Made by a program: the position numbers and the translations under genes. Positions 52,545-61,360 of a DNA stretch of 64,000 nucleotides are shown piece after piece. The DNA comes from Xanthobacter autotrophicus (GTDB taxonomy: Bacteria > Pseudomonadota > Alphaproteobacteria > Rhizobiales > Xanthobacteraceae): the NCBI RefSeq assembly GCF_043194295.1, contig NZ_JBAFVK010000002.1. One strand, written 5' to 3'. The notes below the pieces were generated by a model that was not told where the DNA came from, made no database searches, and worked only from the letters and a program-made list of their open reading frames with translations. Every line of letters starts with the position of its first letter. The stretch's first letter is position 1.

Positions 52545-53276
52545 TCACCCCAGCGTCGAGAGCGCCGGGAAGGTCTCGATGAGCCAATAGCTGGCATGGG
52601 CGATCCAGCCGGACATGAAGGCGATGCCGGTAAGCACGAGGAGCGCGCCCATGGTCTTCTCCACCACCGGCAACGCCTTGCGCATGTGGACGAGGCTTTT
52701 CAGGAACGGCCGCACCGCGAACGCCGCCAGCAGGAAGGGCACGCCGAGCCCCAGCGAATAGACCGCGAGCAACCCCGCGCCCTTGGAAACCGTGGCCTCC
52801 GATCCCGCCACCGCCAGGATGGCGCCCAGCACCGGCCCGAGGCAGGGCGTCCAGCCGAAGGCGAAGGCGAGGCCCATCACGAAGGCGCCCCAGATCCCGG
52901 TGGGTTCATGCACATGCGCCCGCGCGGTGCGATGCAGCAGATGGATGCGGAACACGCCGAGAAAGTTCAGCCCCATCACGATGATGGCGAGTCCGGCGAT
53001 GATGGACAGCACGTCGAGATGCGCCCGCAGCAGGTCGCCGATCGCCGAGGCTCCCGCCCCCAGCGCCACGAACACCACGCTGAAGCCGGCCACGAACAGC
53101 ACCGCCCCCACCATGGCGCGGCGCCCCACTTCCTTCACCGGCTCGTCGCCGGCGAGGTCGTCCAGCGTACTGCCGCTAAGGAAGCACAGGTAGGGCGGCA
53201 CCAAGGGGAGCACGCAGGGGGAGACGAAGCTCACAAGGCCGGCGAGGAAGGCGGCGGGCAGGGTCACGTCGGCCAT
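52545..53276 (-). CDS. ccdA: CcdA-type thiol-disulfide transporter
   Basis: A 243-residue inner-membrane protein with six hydrophobic helices that moves reducing equivalents to the periplasm, usually for cytochrome c maturation. The two redox cysteines are in FVSPCVLPLVPPYLCF and in FGWTPCLGPVLGAI. Length and topology fit the short CcdA form without DsbD's extra domains. The ATG at 53276 is chosen as it gives the canonical N-terminus MADVTLPAAFLAGLVSF. No thioredoxin partner is adjacent. Confidence 0.93.
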   Translation of the reverse strand: MADVTLPAAFLAGLVSFVSPCVLPLVPPYLCFLSGSTLDDLAGDEPVKEVGRRAMVGAVLFVAGFSVVFVALGAGASAIGDLLRAHLDVLSIIAGLAIIVMGLNFLGVFRIHLLHRTARAHVHEPTGIWGAFVMGLAFAFGWTPCLGPVLGAILAVAGSEATVSKGAGLLAVYSLGLGVPFLLAAFAVRPFLKSLVHMRKALPVVEKTMGALLVLTGIAFMSGWIAHASYWLIETFPALSTLG

Positions 53277-53529
53277 GGGTCTTCGTCGCAGCTCCTGTGT
53301 CGCGCATCCGGTGACGGTCGGACGGGCGCCGGATGGGCGCACCGTCTGGTGTTGCTTTGCCTCATGAGCCGCCGGAGAGGTTCGGGCAAGCCACACTTCG
53401 CCGCGCTCCCCGCCTTGTGAGCACGACCGGCGCTGTGGTCCGACACCGGCCGGGGCGGGTGCAGGGGCTTGCAACCGCCACACTTCGAGGACATCTGAAG
53501 GGCATGAGCGACAGCGACATTTGACGCCG

Positions 53530-54540
53530 ATGAGCGACGACCGCACTCCCCCCCGCCGGCCGCAGGTCTTCCGCCTCGACGAAGCCGCCATCACCATGGC
53601 GCCGCGGGAACCGGTGGAGCCCGACTTTTCCCTGCCCGTGCCCGCCGCGAAGCCAAGCCGTGGCTGGGGCCTGTCGCTGGCCGGCCTGTTCTGGTCGGCG
53701 CTGGGCGGCGTGCTCAGCCTGATGGCCTATGTGGGCCTGAGCCAGCTCATCGGCGACCTGTTCTCCCGCGCCGAATGGCTCGGCTATGTGGGACTTGCCT
53801 TCACCGCCGCGCTGCTGGTGGCCGCCATCGCCATCGTGGCGCGGGAGGTGGCGGGCATGGCGCGGCTGACCAAGCTGGACACCATCCGCGCCAGTGCTGA
53901 GAAAGCCCTGGCTGAGGACGATCGCACCCTCGCCGAAGCCGTGGTGCGCGACGTGCTGCGCCTGTCGGCGGAAACGCCTTCGCTCGCACGCGCCCGTGCT
54001 GATCTGGAGGGTCACCTCTCCGGCATCATCGACGGGGCGGACCTGGTGCGCCTGTCCGAGCGCACCTTGCTGGCAGGCCTTGATTCCCGCGCCCGGCAGA
54101 TGGTGTCGGACGCAGCGCGCAACGTGTCCGTGGTCACCGCCGTGTCGCCGCGGGCGGTGGTGGACCTCGCCTTCGTGCTCTACAGCGCCGTCACCCTCAT
54201 GCGCCGGCTCGCCCAGCTCTATGGCGGGCGACCCGGCACGCTGGGCACGCTCAAGCTGGTGAAGCACGTACTCGGGCATCTCGCCATCACCGGCGGCATG
54301 GCGGCCGGCGATACCCTGGTACAGCAGATCGTGGGCCAGGGGCTGGCGGCACGGCTGTCCGCCCGCCTCGGCGAAGGGGTGGTGAACGGGCTGCTCACGG
54401 CGCGGCTGGGGCTGGCGGCCATTGCCGTCACCCGCCCCCTGCCCTTCACCGCTTTGCCCGCGCCGCGCCTTGCGGACGTGGCCGGCGGGCTGCTGCGCAA
54501 GGCCGAGGAGGAAGAGGCGGCGGCCTCACGCCGGCAGTAG
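53530..54540 (+). CDS. YcjF-like (UPF0283) membrane protein
   Basis: A 336-residue protein. A basic, Pro-rich N-terminus is followed by two transmembrane helices (LAGLFWSALGGVLSLMAYVG, then YVGLAFTAALLVAAIAIVAR), a soluble middle, and a DUF697-like C-terminal region (about 185-300; AVVDLAFVLYSAVTLMRRLA and GGRPGTLGTLKLVKHVLGHL). YcjF normally lies directly after ycjX, an ATPase of envelope stress response, but ycjX is not beside it here. The ATG at 53530 follows a TTG in frame that is less likely. Its 3' end overlaps the converging gene by 15 bases. Confidence 0.85.
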   Translation: MSDDRTPPRRPQVFRLDEAAITMAPREPVEPDFSLPVPAAKPSRGWGLSLAGLFWSALGGVLSLMAYVGLSQLIGDLFSRAEWLGYVGLAFTAALLVAAIAIVAREVAGMARLTKLDTIRASAEKALAEDDRTLAEAVVRDVLRLSAETPSLARARADLEGHLSGIIDGADLVRLSERTLLAGLDSRARQMVSDAARNVSVVTAVSPRAVVDLAFVLYSAVTLMRRLAQLYGGRPGTLGTLKLVKHVLGHLAITGGMAAGDTLVQQIVGQGLAARLSARLGEGVVNGLLTARLGLAAIAVTRPLPFTALPAPRLADVAGGLLRKAEEEEAAASRRQ

Positions 54541-55104
54541 GTGGGCCGGAATGGCATCCGGCGTGTAGCGCACCGGGCGGTTGCGCCAGATCATCTGCGC
54601 CGTGGGCCAGACCACGAATGCGCCCATGACGCCGAGGAACAGAGCCATGCTCCATTGCTCCTCCCTGAGCGCGAAGCCCAGCACCGCGGCGAGCCCCGCG
54701 AGGGCAGCTAAACCCACCGCCACCATCAGCGCAAACCTCCACGGTCCATAGCCGCCGATGAAGCTGGCGCCGCTTCCCGCTTTCGCCAGCGCTCCATGCA
54801 GCGCCCGGACGAAGGCGGCATAGTCCGCCCCCTGGTCGCGCACGCCGGTGAGCGAGATGCGCGAGGAGGAGCCGGTCTTCAGCCTTGTGCCGTCGCGGCC
54901 GGACAGCTCGATCTCGAAGCTGTGGTTGGCGAACTTGGCCGGCAGGAAGCGCAGGGTGACGGACGTCACTTCGGCCAGTGCAAGACGCCCCTCCTTGGGA
55001 CCCACCGCGTATTCCAGCACCGGCGGGGCAAGCTCAAGCCGCACGCCGGCACCGCCGAGGCGGGGAAAGCAGGCATAGGCGGCCCCGCCTGCATCCGCGC
55101 TCAC
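54526..55104 (-). CDS. two-helix membrane protein of unknown function
   Basis: A 192-residue protein. The N-terminal 120 residues are strand-rich with PH-like character (PPVLEYAVGPKEGRLALAEV, then VTLRFLPAKFANHSFEIELS). Two transmembrane helices follow (FALMVAVGLAALAGLAAVLG and LFLGVMGAFVVWPTAQMIW), with a short C-terminal tail. The GTG start at 55104 overlaps the stop of the CoxE-like gene (GTGA), so it is translated with it and may be its membrane partner. The family is not recognised. Confidence 0.75.
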   Translation of the reverse strand: MSADAGGAAYACFPRLGGAGVRLELAPPVLEYAVGPKEGRLALAEVTSVTLRFLPAKFANHSFEIELSGRDGTRLKTGSSSRISLTGVRDQGADYAAFVRALHGALAKAGSGASFIGGYGPWRFALMVAVGLAALAGLAAVLGFALREEQWSMALFLGVMGAFVVWPTAQMIWRNRPVRYTPDAIPAHLLPA

Positions 55105-56273
55105 GTCAGCTCCCGCATGGCGGCGTCGATGCCCTCGACGGTGAGGGGAAACATGCGCCCCTCCATGAGGTGGCGCATGAGACGGATGGATTCCGTATAG
55201 CCCCAATGGGGTTCCGGCACCGGATTGAGCCACGCCGCCTTGGGATAGGTGGTGGTGAGGCGCTCCAGCCAGACCTTGCCCGGCTCCGCATTGTTGTGCT
55301 CCACCGAGCCATTGGCATAGGTAATTTCATACGGGCTCATGGAGGCGTCGCCCACGAAGATCAGCTTGTAGTCGTGCGGATAGGTGTGCAGCACGTCGAA
55401 CAGGGGGATGCGCTCGGTGGCCCGCCGCGCGTTGGATTTCCAAACGCCCTCATAGACGCAATTGTGGAAATAGAAGTGCTCCAGGTGCTTGAACTCGGCG
55501 CGGGCGGCGGAAAACAGCTCCTCCACCTGGGCCACGTGCCAGTCCATGGAGCCGCCCACGTCGAGGAACAGCAGCACCTTCACCGCATTGCGCCGCTCCG
55601 GCCGCAGCCGCACGTCGAGCCAGCCCTGGCGCGCGGTCTCGCGGATGGTGCCGTCGAGGTCCAGCTCCTCCGCCGCGCCGATGCGGGCGAACTTGCGCAG
55701 GCGGCGCAGCGCCACCTTGATGTTGCGGGTGCCCAGCTCGACCGTGTCGTCCAGGTCCTTGAACTCGCGCTTGTCCCAGACCTTCACAGCGCGGAAGTTG
55801 CGGTTGCCGTCCTGGCCGATGCGCACGCCTTCGGGATTGTAGCCATAGGCGCCGAAGGGCGAGGTGCCGCCGGTGCCGATCCACTTGGAGCCGCCCTGGT
55901 GGCGCCCCTTCTGCTCCTCCAGCCGCTTCTTCAGCGTCTCCAGAAGCTTGTCGAGCCCGCCCAGCGCCTCGATCTGGGCTTTCTCCTCCTCGGTGAGGTG
56001 CTTCTCGGTGAGCTTCCTCAACCAGTCCTCGGGGATGGAATGGCCTTCCTCGCCTAGCGCGCTCTCAAGGCCCTTGAAGCAGCGGCCGAAGACTTGGTCG
56101 AAGCGGTCGAGGTGCCGCTCGTCCTTCACCAGGCTTGCGCGGGCAAGATAGTAGAAGGCATCCACCTGCCGGCCGGCCACGTCGCGATCCATGGCCTCCA
56201 TCAGCGTGAGATACTCCCGCACGGAGACCGGCACGCCGGCGGCCTTGAGCGCCTCGAAGAAGGCGATGAACAT
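55101..56273 (-). CDS. CoxE-like VWA-domain protein
   Basis: A 390-residue cytoplasmic protein of the CoxE/VWA family. An N-terminal helical part (MFIAFFEALKAAGVPVSVRE) and a charged middle precede the VWA domain from about 215. The metal-ion-dependent adhesion site reads FLDVGGSMDWH, a DxGxS variant of DxSxS, and the second metal motif is FVGDASMSPYE. CoxE-like proteins usually work with a MoxR-type AAA ATPase to insert metals or remodel complexes, but no MoxR gene is adjacent. It is followed by a GTGA-coupled membrane protein gene. Confidence 0.88.
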   Translation of the reverse strand: MFIAFFEALKAAGVPVSVREYLTLMEAMDRDVAGRQVDAFYYLARASLVKDERHLDRFDQVFGRCFKGLESALGEEGHSIPEDWLRKLTEKHLTEEEKAQIEALGGLDKLLETLKKRLEEQKGRHQGGSKWIGTGGTSPFGAYGYNPEGVRIGQDGNRNFRAVKVWDKREFKDLDDTVELGTRNIKVALRRLRKFARIGAAEELDLDGTIRETARQGWLDVRLRPERRNAVKVLLFLDVGGSMDWHVAQVEELFSAARAEFKHLEHFYFHNCVYEGVWKSNARRATERIPLFDVLHTYPHDYKLIFVGDASMSPYEITYANGSVEHNNAEPGKVWLERLTTTYPKAAWLNPVPEPHWGYTESIRLMRHLMEGRMFPLTVEGIDAAMRELT

Positions 56274-56420
56274 TCAGGCGTCTCCCCGCTCCGCACCCTG
56301 CATCCGACCCTCGCACCGCATCCGGCACCCGCATGGTCCGCGTCTTGCCCGGCGCACTCCACCATAGCGGAGAGCCGTGCCCGCGCGCAAAGCGGGGCTG
56401 GCGCGGGCCGTGAGAACGCG

Positions 56421-56450
56421 AAAGGCCGCGCCCCGGAGAGCGCGGCCTTT
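56421..56450 (-). terminator. terminator after the polysaccharide export gene
   Basis: A 10-bp stem aaaggccgcg / cgcggccttt with a ten-base loop (ccccggagag), 30 bases after the wza-like stop. The A/T ends give a short T-run on either strand. Confidence 0.75.
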
Positions 56451-56481
56451 GCCGGACGGAGGCAACCCGGACGGGTCGAAC

Positions 56482-57672
56482 TCAGTTCACGCCATAGATA
56501 TTGGTATTGGCTTCCGAGATCTCGCGGACCGCAGTGGCGCCGAGCAGCACCAAGTTGAGAAACTTAGTCAACTCCACCGACGCGGCATTGCCGATATAGA
56601 TGATGTCCTTGTCCCGCATGGGGACCTTCGTGGACAACAGATAGCCGGTCGGCTCGCGGAAATTGACCGTGTAGATGGTCGGAATCCGCTTGTCCGGAAT
56701 GTTGGACACGTCCACGCCCATGCGCTCCAGGGTGGTGCGGTTCTCGATCCGGAACAGGAACACCGACTGCGGATCCGCCTGCCCGTCCAGCAGGCCTTCG
56801 GCCTTCGCCGCAGCCTCGCTCAGGCTGATGGAATCGTTGCCGAAGTTGAACTGGCCCTGCCGGCCGGTGGCGCCGAACGCCAGGAAGGTGCGCGGACGGC
56901 TGAACACATAGATGGTGTCATCCGGCTGCAGATAGATGTTGTTGGCCGGCTCGCGGACCAGGCGGTTGAAGCTGATGGTCGCCTCGCGATTGCCGCGCTG
57001 CAGGGTCACCAGCAGGTCGTAGCCCTTGGCCTGCGCCAGGCCGCCGCGGCTGACGGCGTCGAGAATGCGCTCGCCGGCGGAGGTCAGCGGGAAGCGTACC
57101 GGTGTCTCTACCTCACCGATCACCGTCACCGCGTTGGAGCGCTGGGTCTTCACCGACACCACGGCCTGAGGCTCGATGGCCCGGTTGCGCAGCCGCTCGA
57201 CGATTTCCTTCTCGACCTGGGCGGGCGAGACCCCTGCGGCCTTGATCTGGCCGGCGTAGGGTACCGAGATGAAGCCGTTGGGATCGACCGACTGGTCGGG
57301 GATGTCGACGAAGTTGCCGGCGCGCGAGGCCGCTTCCGCCGGAATGAACAGGCCGCCCGATGAGGCTTCGAAAATGGAGACGCCCACCACGTCGCCAACG
57401 CCGATCTTCACATTGGGGATGGGCCTGCGGTCATTGCGGAAGGTGCCGATCAGCCCCTCGCCGTCGGTGGCCGACAGCACGCGCACCACGTCGATGGTCA
57501 TGGGCACCAGCTTGTAGCCGACGCCGTCGGTGTCCTGTGTCTGCGGGTTGCGCACTTCTGCGCTGTAGGGGCCGGAAGCCGGAAGAAAATTGCAGCCGCC
57601 CAGGACTGCAGCGATGGCGACGCAGCCTGCGAAACGAAGGCGGTCGAACCAACTCTTTCGGACGAGCAACAC
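56482..57672 (-). CDS. polysaccharide export outer-membrane lipoprotein (Wza-like)
   Basis: A 396-residue lipoprotein with lipobox AAVLGGCNF (Cys27). The polysaccharide-export PES domain begins VGDVVGVSIFEASSGGLFIP. SLBB-type repeats follow (GEVETPVRFPLTSAGERILD and LDAVSRGGLAQAKGYDLLV). It would form the outer-membrane channel for capsule or exopolysaccharide. No wzc-like kinase or glycosyltransferase gene lies beside it, so it is an isolated copy, as is frequent in Hyphomicrobiales. The start is GTG at 57672. Confidence 0.9.
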   Translation of the reverse strand: MLLVRKSWFDRLRFAGCVAIAAVLGGCNFLPASGPYSAEVRNPQTQDTDGVGYKLVPMTIDVVRVLSATDGEGLIGTFRNDRRPIPNVKIGVGDVVGVSIFEASSGGLFIPAEAASRAGNFVDIPDQSVDPNGFISVPYAGQIKAAGVSPAQVEKEIVERLRNRAIEPQAVVSVKTQRSNAVTVIGEVETPVRFPLTSAGERILDAVSRGGLAQAKGYDLLVTLQRGNREATISFNRLVREPANNIYLQPDDTIYVFSRPRTFLAFGATGRQGQFNFGNDSISLSEAAAKAEGLLDGQADPQSVFLFRIENRTTLERMGVDVSNIPDKRIPTIYTVNFREPTGYLLSTKVPMRDKDIIYIGNAASVELTKFLNLVLLGATAVREISEANTNIYGVN

Positions 57673-57899
57673 TGGCCATTACCCCCAATACAACGTCGCG
57701 GTTGATCCCTACCATGTTGAGCCGGATACGACCTATGTCACCACCGGTTGAATCCTCTCCGATCAAAGCGTTTCCGAGACTCATGTGGCATCGCAGCAAC
57801 AAGGCCGGGCGCTGCTTTCGCCATCGCGATGGTTTCTGAATACCGTCAAATAAAGAGGTATCCGATTCCGATCATTCCGCTAGGGCCATCCAGCGCGTC

Positions 57900-58655
57900 T
57901 CAGGTCGTGATCTGGAAACAGTCGGTGCCTTCAAGCACCAAACATGTCAGGTGCCCCGAAGCATAGGCCCCCGTGTCGATGTTGATACGGTTCGGCAACA
58001 CCTCCGGCTCCTTCGTCGGGGTGTGGCCGTGCACCACGCAATGGCCCAGCCAGTCGGAGCAATCGAGGAACTCTCGGCGAATCCACATCATGTCCTCGCG
58101 GCTCTGGTCCTCCAGCGCGACGCCGGGACGCAAGCCCGCGTGGACGAACAGATAGTCGCCGCAGATGAAATGGCTGGCCAACCGGCGCAGGAACGCGAGG
58201 TGCGCCGGGGTCATGGCCGCGCGCCACTGGCTCCAGAGTGTGACATCATCAAGGGTCCGCCGGTGGCCCACATAAGAGAAGACTGTCTCGAGCCCACCCA
58301 TCTTCAGCCAGCGGGAAAATGCCTCCCGCGACTGGAGAGCGTCGATCATCACCGCCTCGTGGTTGCCGCTGATGCACACCGCCTTGCGGCTGGCCTGGCG
58401 CTCGATCAGCGCGTCGATGACCGCCGCCGACTTCGGGCCGCGATCCACATAATCACCCAGATAAACCTCGATGCACTCGGCACCCGGATGGGCGCGCACA
58501 TCCTCGTCGATGGCCGCCTGCAACCGTCGCAGCAGATCCAGATGACCGTGGATGTCCCCGACGGCATAAACCCGCTTGTGTGGAGGAATGCGCGGCGTCG
58601 GCGGCTCAATCGAAGGCTCGGTCATGGTCTTGGAGCGGAGCTTCAGCATTACCAT
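57900..58655 (-). CDS. serine/threonine protein phosphatase (PP1/ApaH-type fold)
   Basis: A metallophosphatase of about 251 residues. The signature motifs are complete: YAVGDIHGHLDLLRRL, YLGDYVDRGPKSAAVIDALI, CISGNHEAVMIDAL, the His in LFVHAGLRPG and VVHGHTPTKEPEV. It belongs to the bacterial PrpA/PphA-like group. ATG 58655 is taken as start; 58649 and 58625 are alternatives and none has a strong ribosome-binding site. Substrates are unknown. Confidence 0.9.
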   Translation of the reverse strand: MVMLKLRSKTMTEPSIEPPTPRIPPHKRVYAVGDIHGHLDLLRRLQAAIDEDVRAHPGAECIEVYLGDYVDRGPKSAAVIDALIERQASRKAVCISGNHEAVMIDALQSREAFSRWLKMGGLETVFSYVGHRRTLDDVTLWSQWRAAMTPAHLAFLRRLASHFICGDYLFVHAGLRPGVALEDQSREDMMWIRREFLDCSDWLGHCVVHGHTPTKEPEVLPNRINIDTGAYASGHLTCLVLEGTDCFQITT

Positions 58656-58946
58656 GGTTGCGGCTTGACCTCTGCCACTGTGAGACCCCCATGGGGCATG
58701 ATCACGCCAAAAGTCTAGCACATGCCCTCGCGCACTGCGAAGACTCTTTGTTGCAGCGCGGTAACGAGGGATATTCACACAGTAATCACCCGTGGGAGGG
58801 CACCCGGCTGCCGACAGGCCACAGTGGGGCACCTCGACCAGAAAGGGGAATCCGGCTCTATGCTGGCGGCGGCCGGCCGGATGTGCGCTGCGTCCAAGGG
58901 GCGGACCCGGGGCGTTGAGGGCATTTCGCTTCGGGGGAGAGCGGTG

Positions 58947-59918
58947 ATGGCATTCGATCTGACGGCGCTCGCCGTGCTCCTGGAAGCCCTGCTCGGCTAT
59001 CCGGCGGGCGTGGTGCGACGTATCGGCCATCCGGTGATCTGGATCGGCCGGCTGATCGTGCTCCTGGACCACGGCCTCAACCGCCCGGGCCTGACCGCCG
59101 CGACGCGCAAGGGCCTCGGCGTGGTGGCGGTGGGAGTGATCCTCGCCGCAGCGGCTGTACCGGCGGCAATTCTTGAGGCGCTGCTGCGCCCCCTGCCGTT
59201 CGGCCTGCTGGTACTCGGCCTGATCGGCTCAACGCTGATCGCCCAGCGCTCCCTGCACTGGCACGTGGCGCGGGTGGCCGAGGCGCTGGAAAGCGGCAGC
59301 CTGGAAGCGGCGCGCACGGCGGTGAGCCATATCGTCGGCCGCGACCCACAGACCCTGGATGAGGCCGGCGTCGCCCGCGCCGCCATCGAGAGCCTCGCCG
59401 AGAACTTCTCCGACGGCGTGGTGGCGCCGACCCTGTGGATGTGCGTGGGCGGGCTGGCGGGGGGCGCCGCCTACAAGGCGCTCAACACCGCCGACAGCAT
59501 GATCGGCCATCTCACCGAGCGCCACGCCGCCTTCGGCTGGGCCGCCGCCCGCGCCGACGACTATGTGAACCTGCCCGCCTCGCGCCTCGCCGGCATGCTG
59601 CTGATCGCGGCCGCCGCCATCACCCCGGGCGCCGATGCCCGCGCCGCCCACGCGGCCATGTTGCGGGACGCGCCGCGCCACCGCTCCCCCAATGCCGGCT
59701 GGTCTGAAGCCGCCATGGCCGGCGCGCTGGAGCTGAAGCTGAACGGGCCAAAGGTCTATGCCGGCGTCTTCACCGAGGACGCCTATATGGGCAATGGCCG
59801 GCGCGAGGTGACCGCCAAGGACGTGCGTGCCGCGCTGCGGCTCTATCGGCGGGCCGATGCGCTGATGGTGCTGCTGGTGCTCGCGGGCGCAGCGCTCCCC
59901 TTCATTTGGCGAGGCTGA
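58947..59918 (+). CDS. cobD: adenosylcobinamide-phosphate synthase (CobD/CbiB)
   Basis: Inner-membrane enzyme joining aminopropanol (or its phosphate) to adenosylcobyric acid, 323 residues. It has the CbiB signature motifs LEALLGYPAGVVRRIGHPV and RAAIESLAENFSDGVVAPTL, then LNTADSMIGHLTERHAAFGW and ARADDYVNLPASRLAGML. Several hydrophobic helices fit a polytopic protein. GGGGGAGAG precedes the ATG at 58947. Its last 17 bases overlap convergently with cobQ. Confidence 0.94.
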   Translation: MAFDLTALAVLLEALLGYPAGVVRRIGHPVIWIGRLIVLLDHGLNRPGLTAATRKGLGVVAVGVILAAAAVPAAILEALLRPLPFGLLVLGLIGSTLIAQRSLHWHVARVAEALESGSLEAARTAVSHIVGRDPQTLDEAGVARAAIESLAENFSDGVVAPTLWMCVGGLAGGAAYKALNTADSMIGHLTERHAAFGWAAARADDYVNLPASRLAGMLLIAAAAITPGADARAAHAAMLRDAPRHRSPNAGWSEAAMAGALELKLNGPKVYAGVFTEDAYMGNGRREVTAKDVRAALRLYRRADALMVLLVLAGAALPFIWRG

Positions 59919-61356
59919 GCAGCCTGTCGAGGTCGAGATGAGCGGCAAGGTGGGCGGCGAGGCGGTCCAGCGTCTCCTCCACCCCCTGCTCATAGGCCGC
60001 CTGTGACGGCGCCCCGCCCAGCGACGAGAGCAAGCCACTGCGGAAGGCGTCGGACGCGAACAGCCCATGCACATAGGTGCCGCTCACCCGGCCCGACGTA
60101 GACCGGGCGCCATCCGGATGCCCGTCGGAGAGCACGGCGAAGGGCCGCTGCGCATCGGTGCCGGCGGTGACGCCCATATGCATCTCGTAACCGGCAAAAG
60201 GCTCCCCCTGCGCCACGCCCTCCACCTCCACCAATCGCTTGTCCGGCGACAGCACGGTGTGGACCTTGAGCAGGCCGAGGCCCCGGGCGATCTTCGCATC
60301 GCCCTCGATGCCCTCGGGATCGGCGATGGTCTCACCGAGCATCTGGTAGCCGCCGCACAGGCCCATCACATGGCCGCCGCGCCGGGCGAAGGCGAGGATG
60401 TCATGATGCAGCCCCTGCGCCCGAAGCGCCGCGAGATCCGCGATGGTGGCCTTCGAGCCGATGAGCAGAACCAGGTCCGTATCCACCGGCAGCGTCTCGT
60501 GAGGGCGGATGCGGCGCACCTCCACGGAGGGCTCGGCATCCAGCGGATCGAGGTCGTCGAAATTGGAGATGTGGGGCAGGATGGGCACGCAGATCTTGAT
60601 CCGCGCCCCCGGCTTGGGCGCGGGCGGGGCTGAGAGCGCCAGCGCGTCCTCGGCCGGCAGGTGGATTGCATCGGCAAAATGCGGCACCAGCCCCAGCGCC
60701 GCCCAGCCGGTCTGGCGGGCGATCAGGTCCATGCCGGCGGAAAACAGGCTCGGGTCGCCCCGGAAGCGGTTAACGATGAAGCCGGCGATGAGCGCGGCGT
60801 CGGCGGCATCGATCACCGTTTTCGTCCCCACCAGCGAGGCGATGACCCCGCCACGGTCGATGTCACCGATGACCACCACCGGCACGTCGGCGGTGCGGGC
60901 AAAGCCCATGTTGGCGATGTCGCCGGCGCGCAAATTGACCTCGGAGGCGCTGCCCGCCCCCTCTACCAGCACCAGGTCGGCCTCGGCCTTCAGCAGGTCG
61001 AAGCTTTCCAGTACGAAGGGCAGCAGCGACGGCTTCATGCCCTGGTAGGCCGCTGCCTTGGCGGTGGCGTGGACGCGGCCCTGCACCACCACCTGCGCGC
61101 CGGTCTCGCCCTGCGGCTTCAGCAGCACCGGGTTCATGTGGACGCTGAGGGGCACCCGCGCTGCCCGCGCCTGCAGCGCCTGCGCCCGGCCAATCTCGCC
61201 GCCGTCGGCGGTGACTGCGGCATTGTTGGACATGTTCTGCGGCTTGAAGGGGCGCACCTTCAGCCCGCGCAGGGTGAAGGCCCGCGCCAGACCTGCGACG
61301 AGGAGCGACTTGCCCACGTCCGACCCGGTGCCCTGGAACATCAGCGCGCGCGCCAT
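59902..61356 (-). CDS. cobQ: cobyric acid synthase
   Basis: ATP- and glutamine-dependent amidase that converts adenosylcobyrinic acid a,c-diamide to adenosylcobyric acid, 484 residues. An N-terminal dethiobiotin-synthetase-like domain (MFQGTGSDVGKSLLVAGLAR and LKVRPFKPQNMSNNA) is followed by a class I glutamine amidotransferase domain with the nucleophilic Cys in MGLCGGYQMLGE and a His in GTYVHGLF. It lies four bases after cobO in a riboswitch-controlled operon. Confidence 0.95.
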   Translation of the reverse strand: MARALMFQGTGSDVGKSLLVAGLARAFTLRGLKVRPFKPQNMSNNAAVTADGGEIGRAQALQARAARVPLSVHMNPVLLKPQGETGAQVVVQGRVHATAKAAAYQGMKPSLLPFVLESFDLLKAEADLVLVEGAGSASEVNLRAGDIANMGFARTADVPVVVIGDIDRGGVIASLVGTKTVIDAADAALIAGFIVNRFRGDPSLFSAGMDLIARQTGWAALGLVPHFADAIHLPAEDALALSAPPAPKPGARIKICVPILPHISNFDDLDPLDAEPSVEVRRIRPHETLPVDTDLVLLIGSKATIADLAALRAQGLHHDILAFARRGGHVMGLCGGYQMLGETIADPEGIEGDAKIARGLGLLKVHTVLSPDKRLVEVEGVAQGEPFAGYEMHMGVTAGTDAQRPFAVLSDGHPDGARSTSGRVSGTYVHGLFASDAFRSGLLSSLGGAPSQAAYEQGVEETLDRLAAHLAAHLDLDRLLSLAK

Positions 61357-61360
61357 GGGC

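Noticed and set aside
58656..58946. Second cobalamin riboswitch upstream of cobD
   Set aside because: There is a gggaatccgg-like stretch but no B12 box (GCCAGGAGAC-type) and no GCCACTGG block, so the aptamer is not supported.
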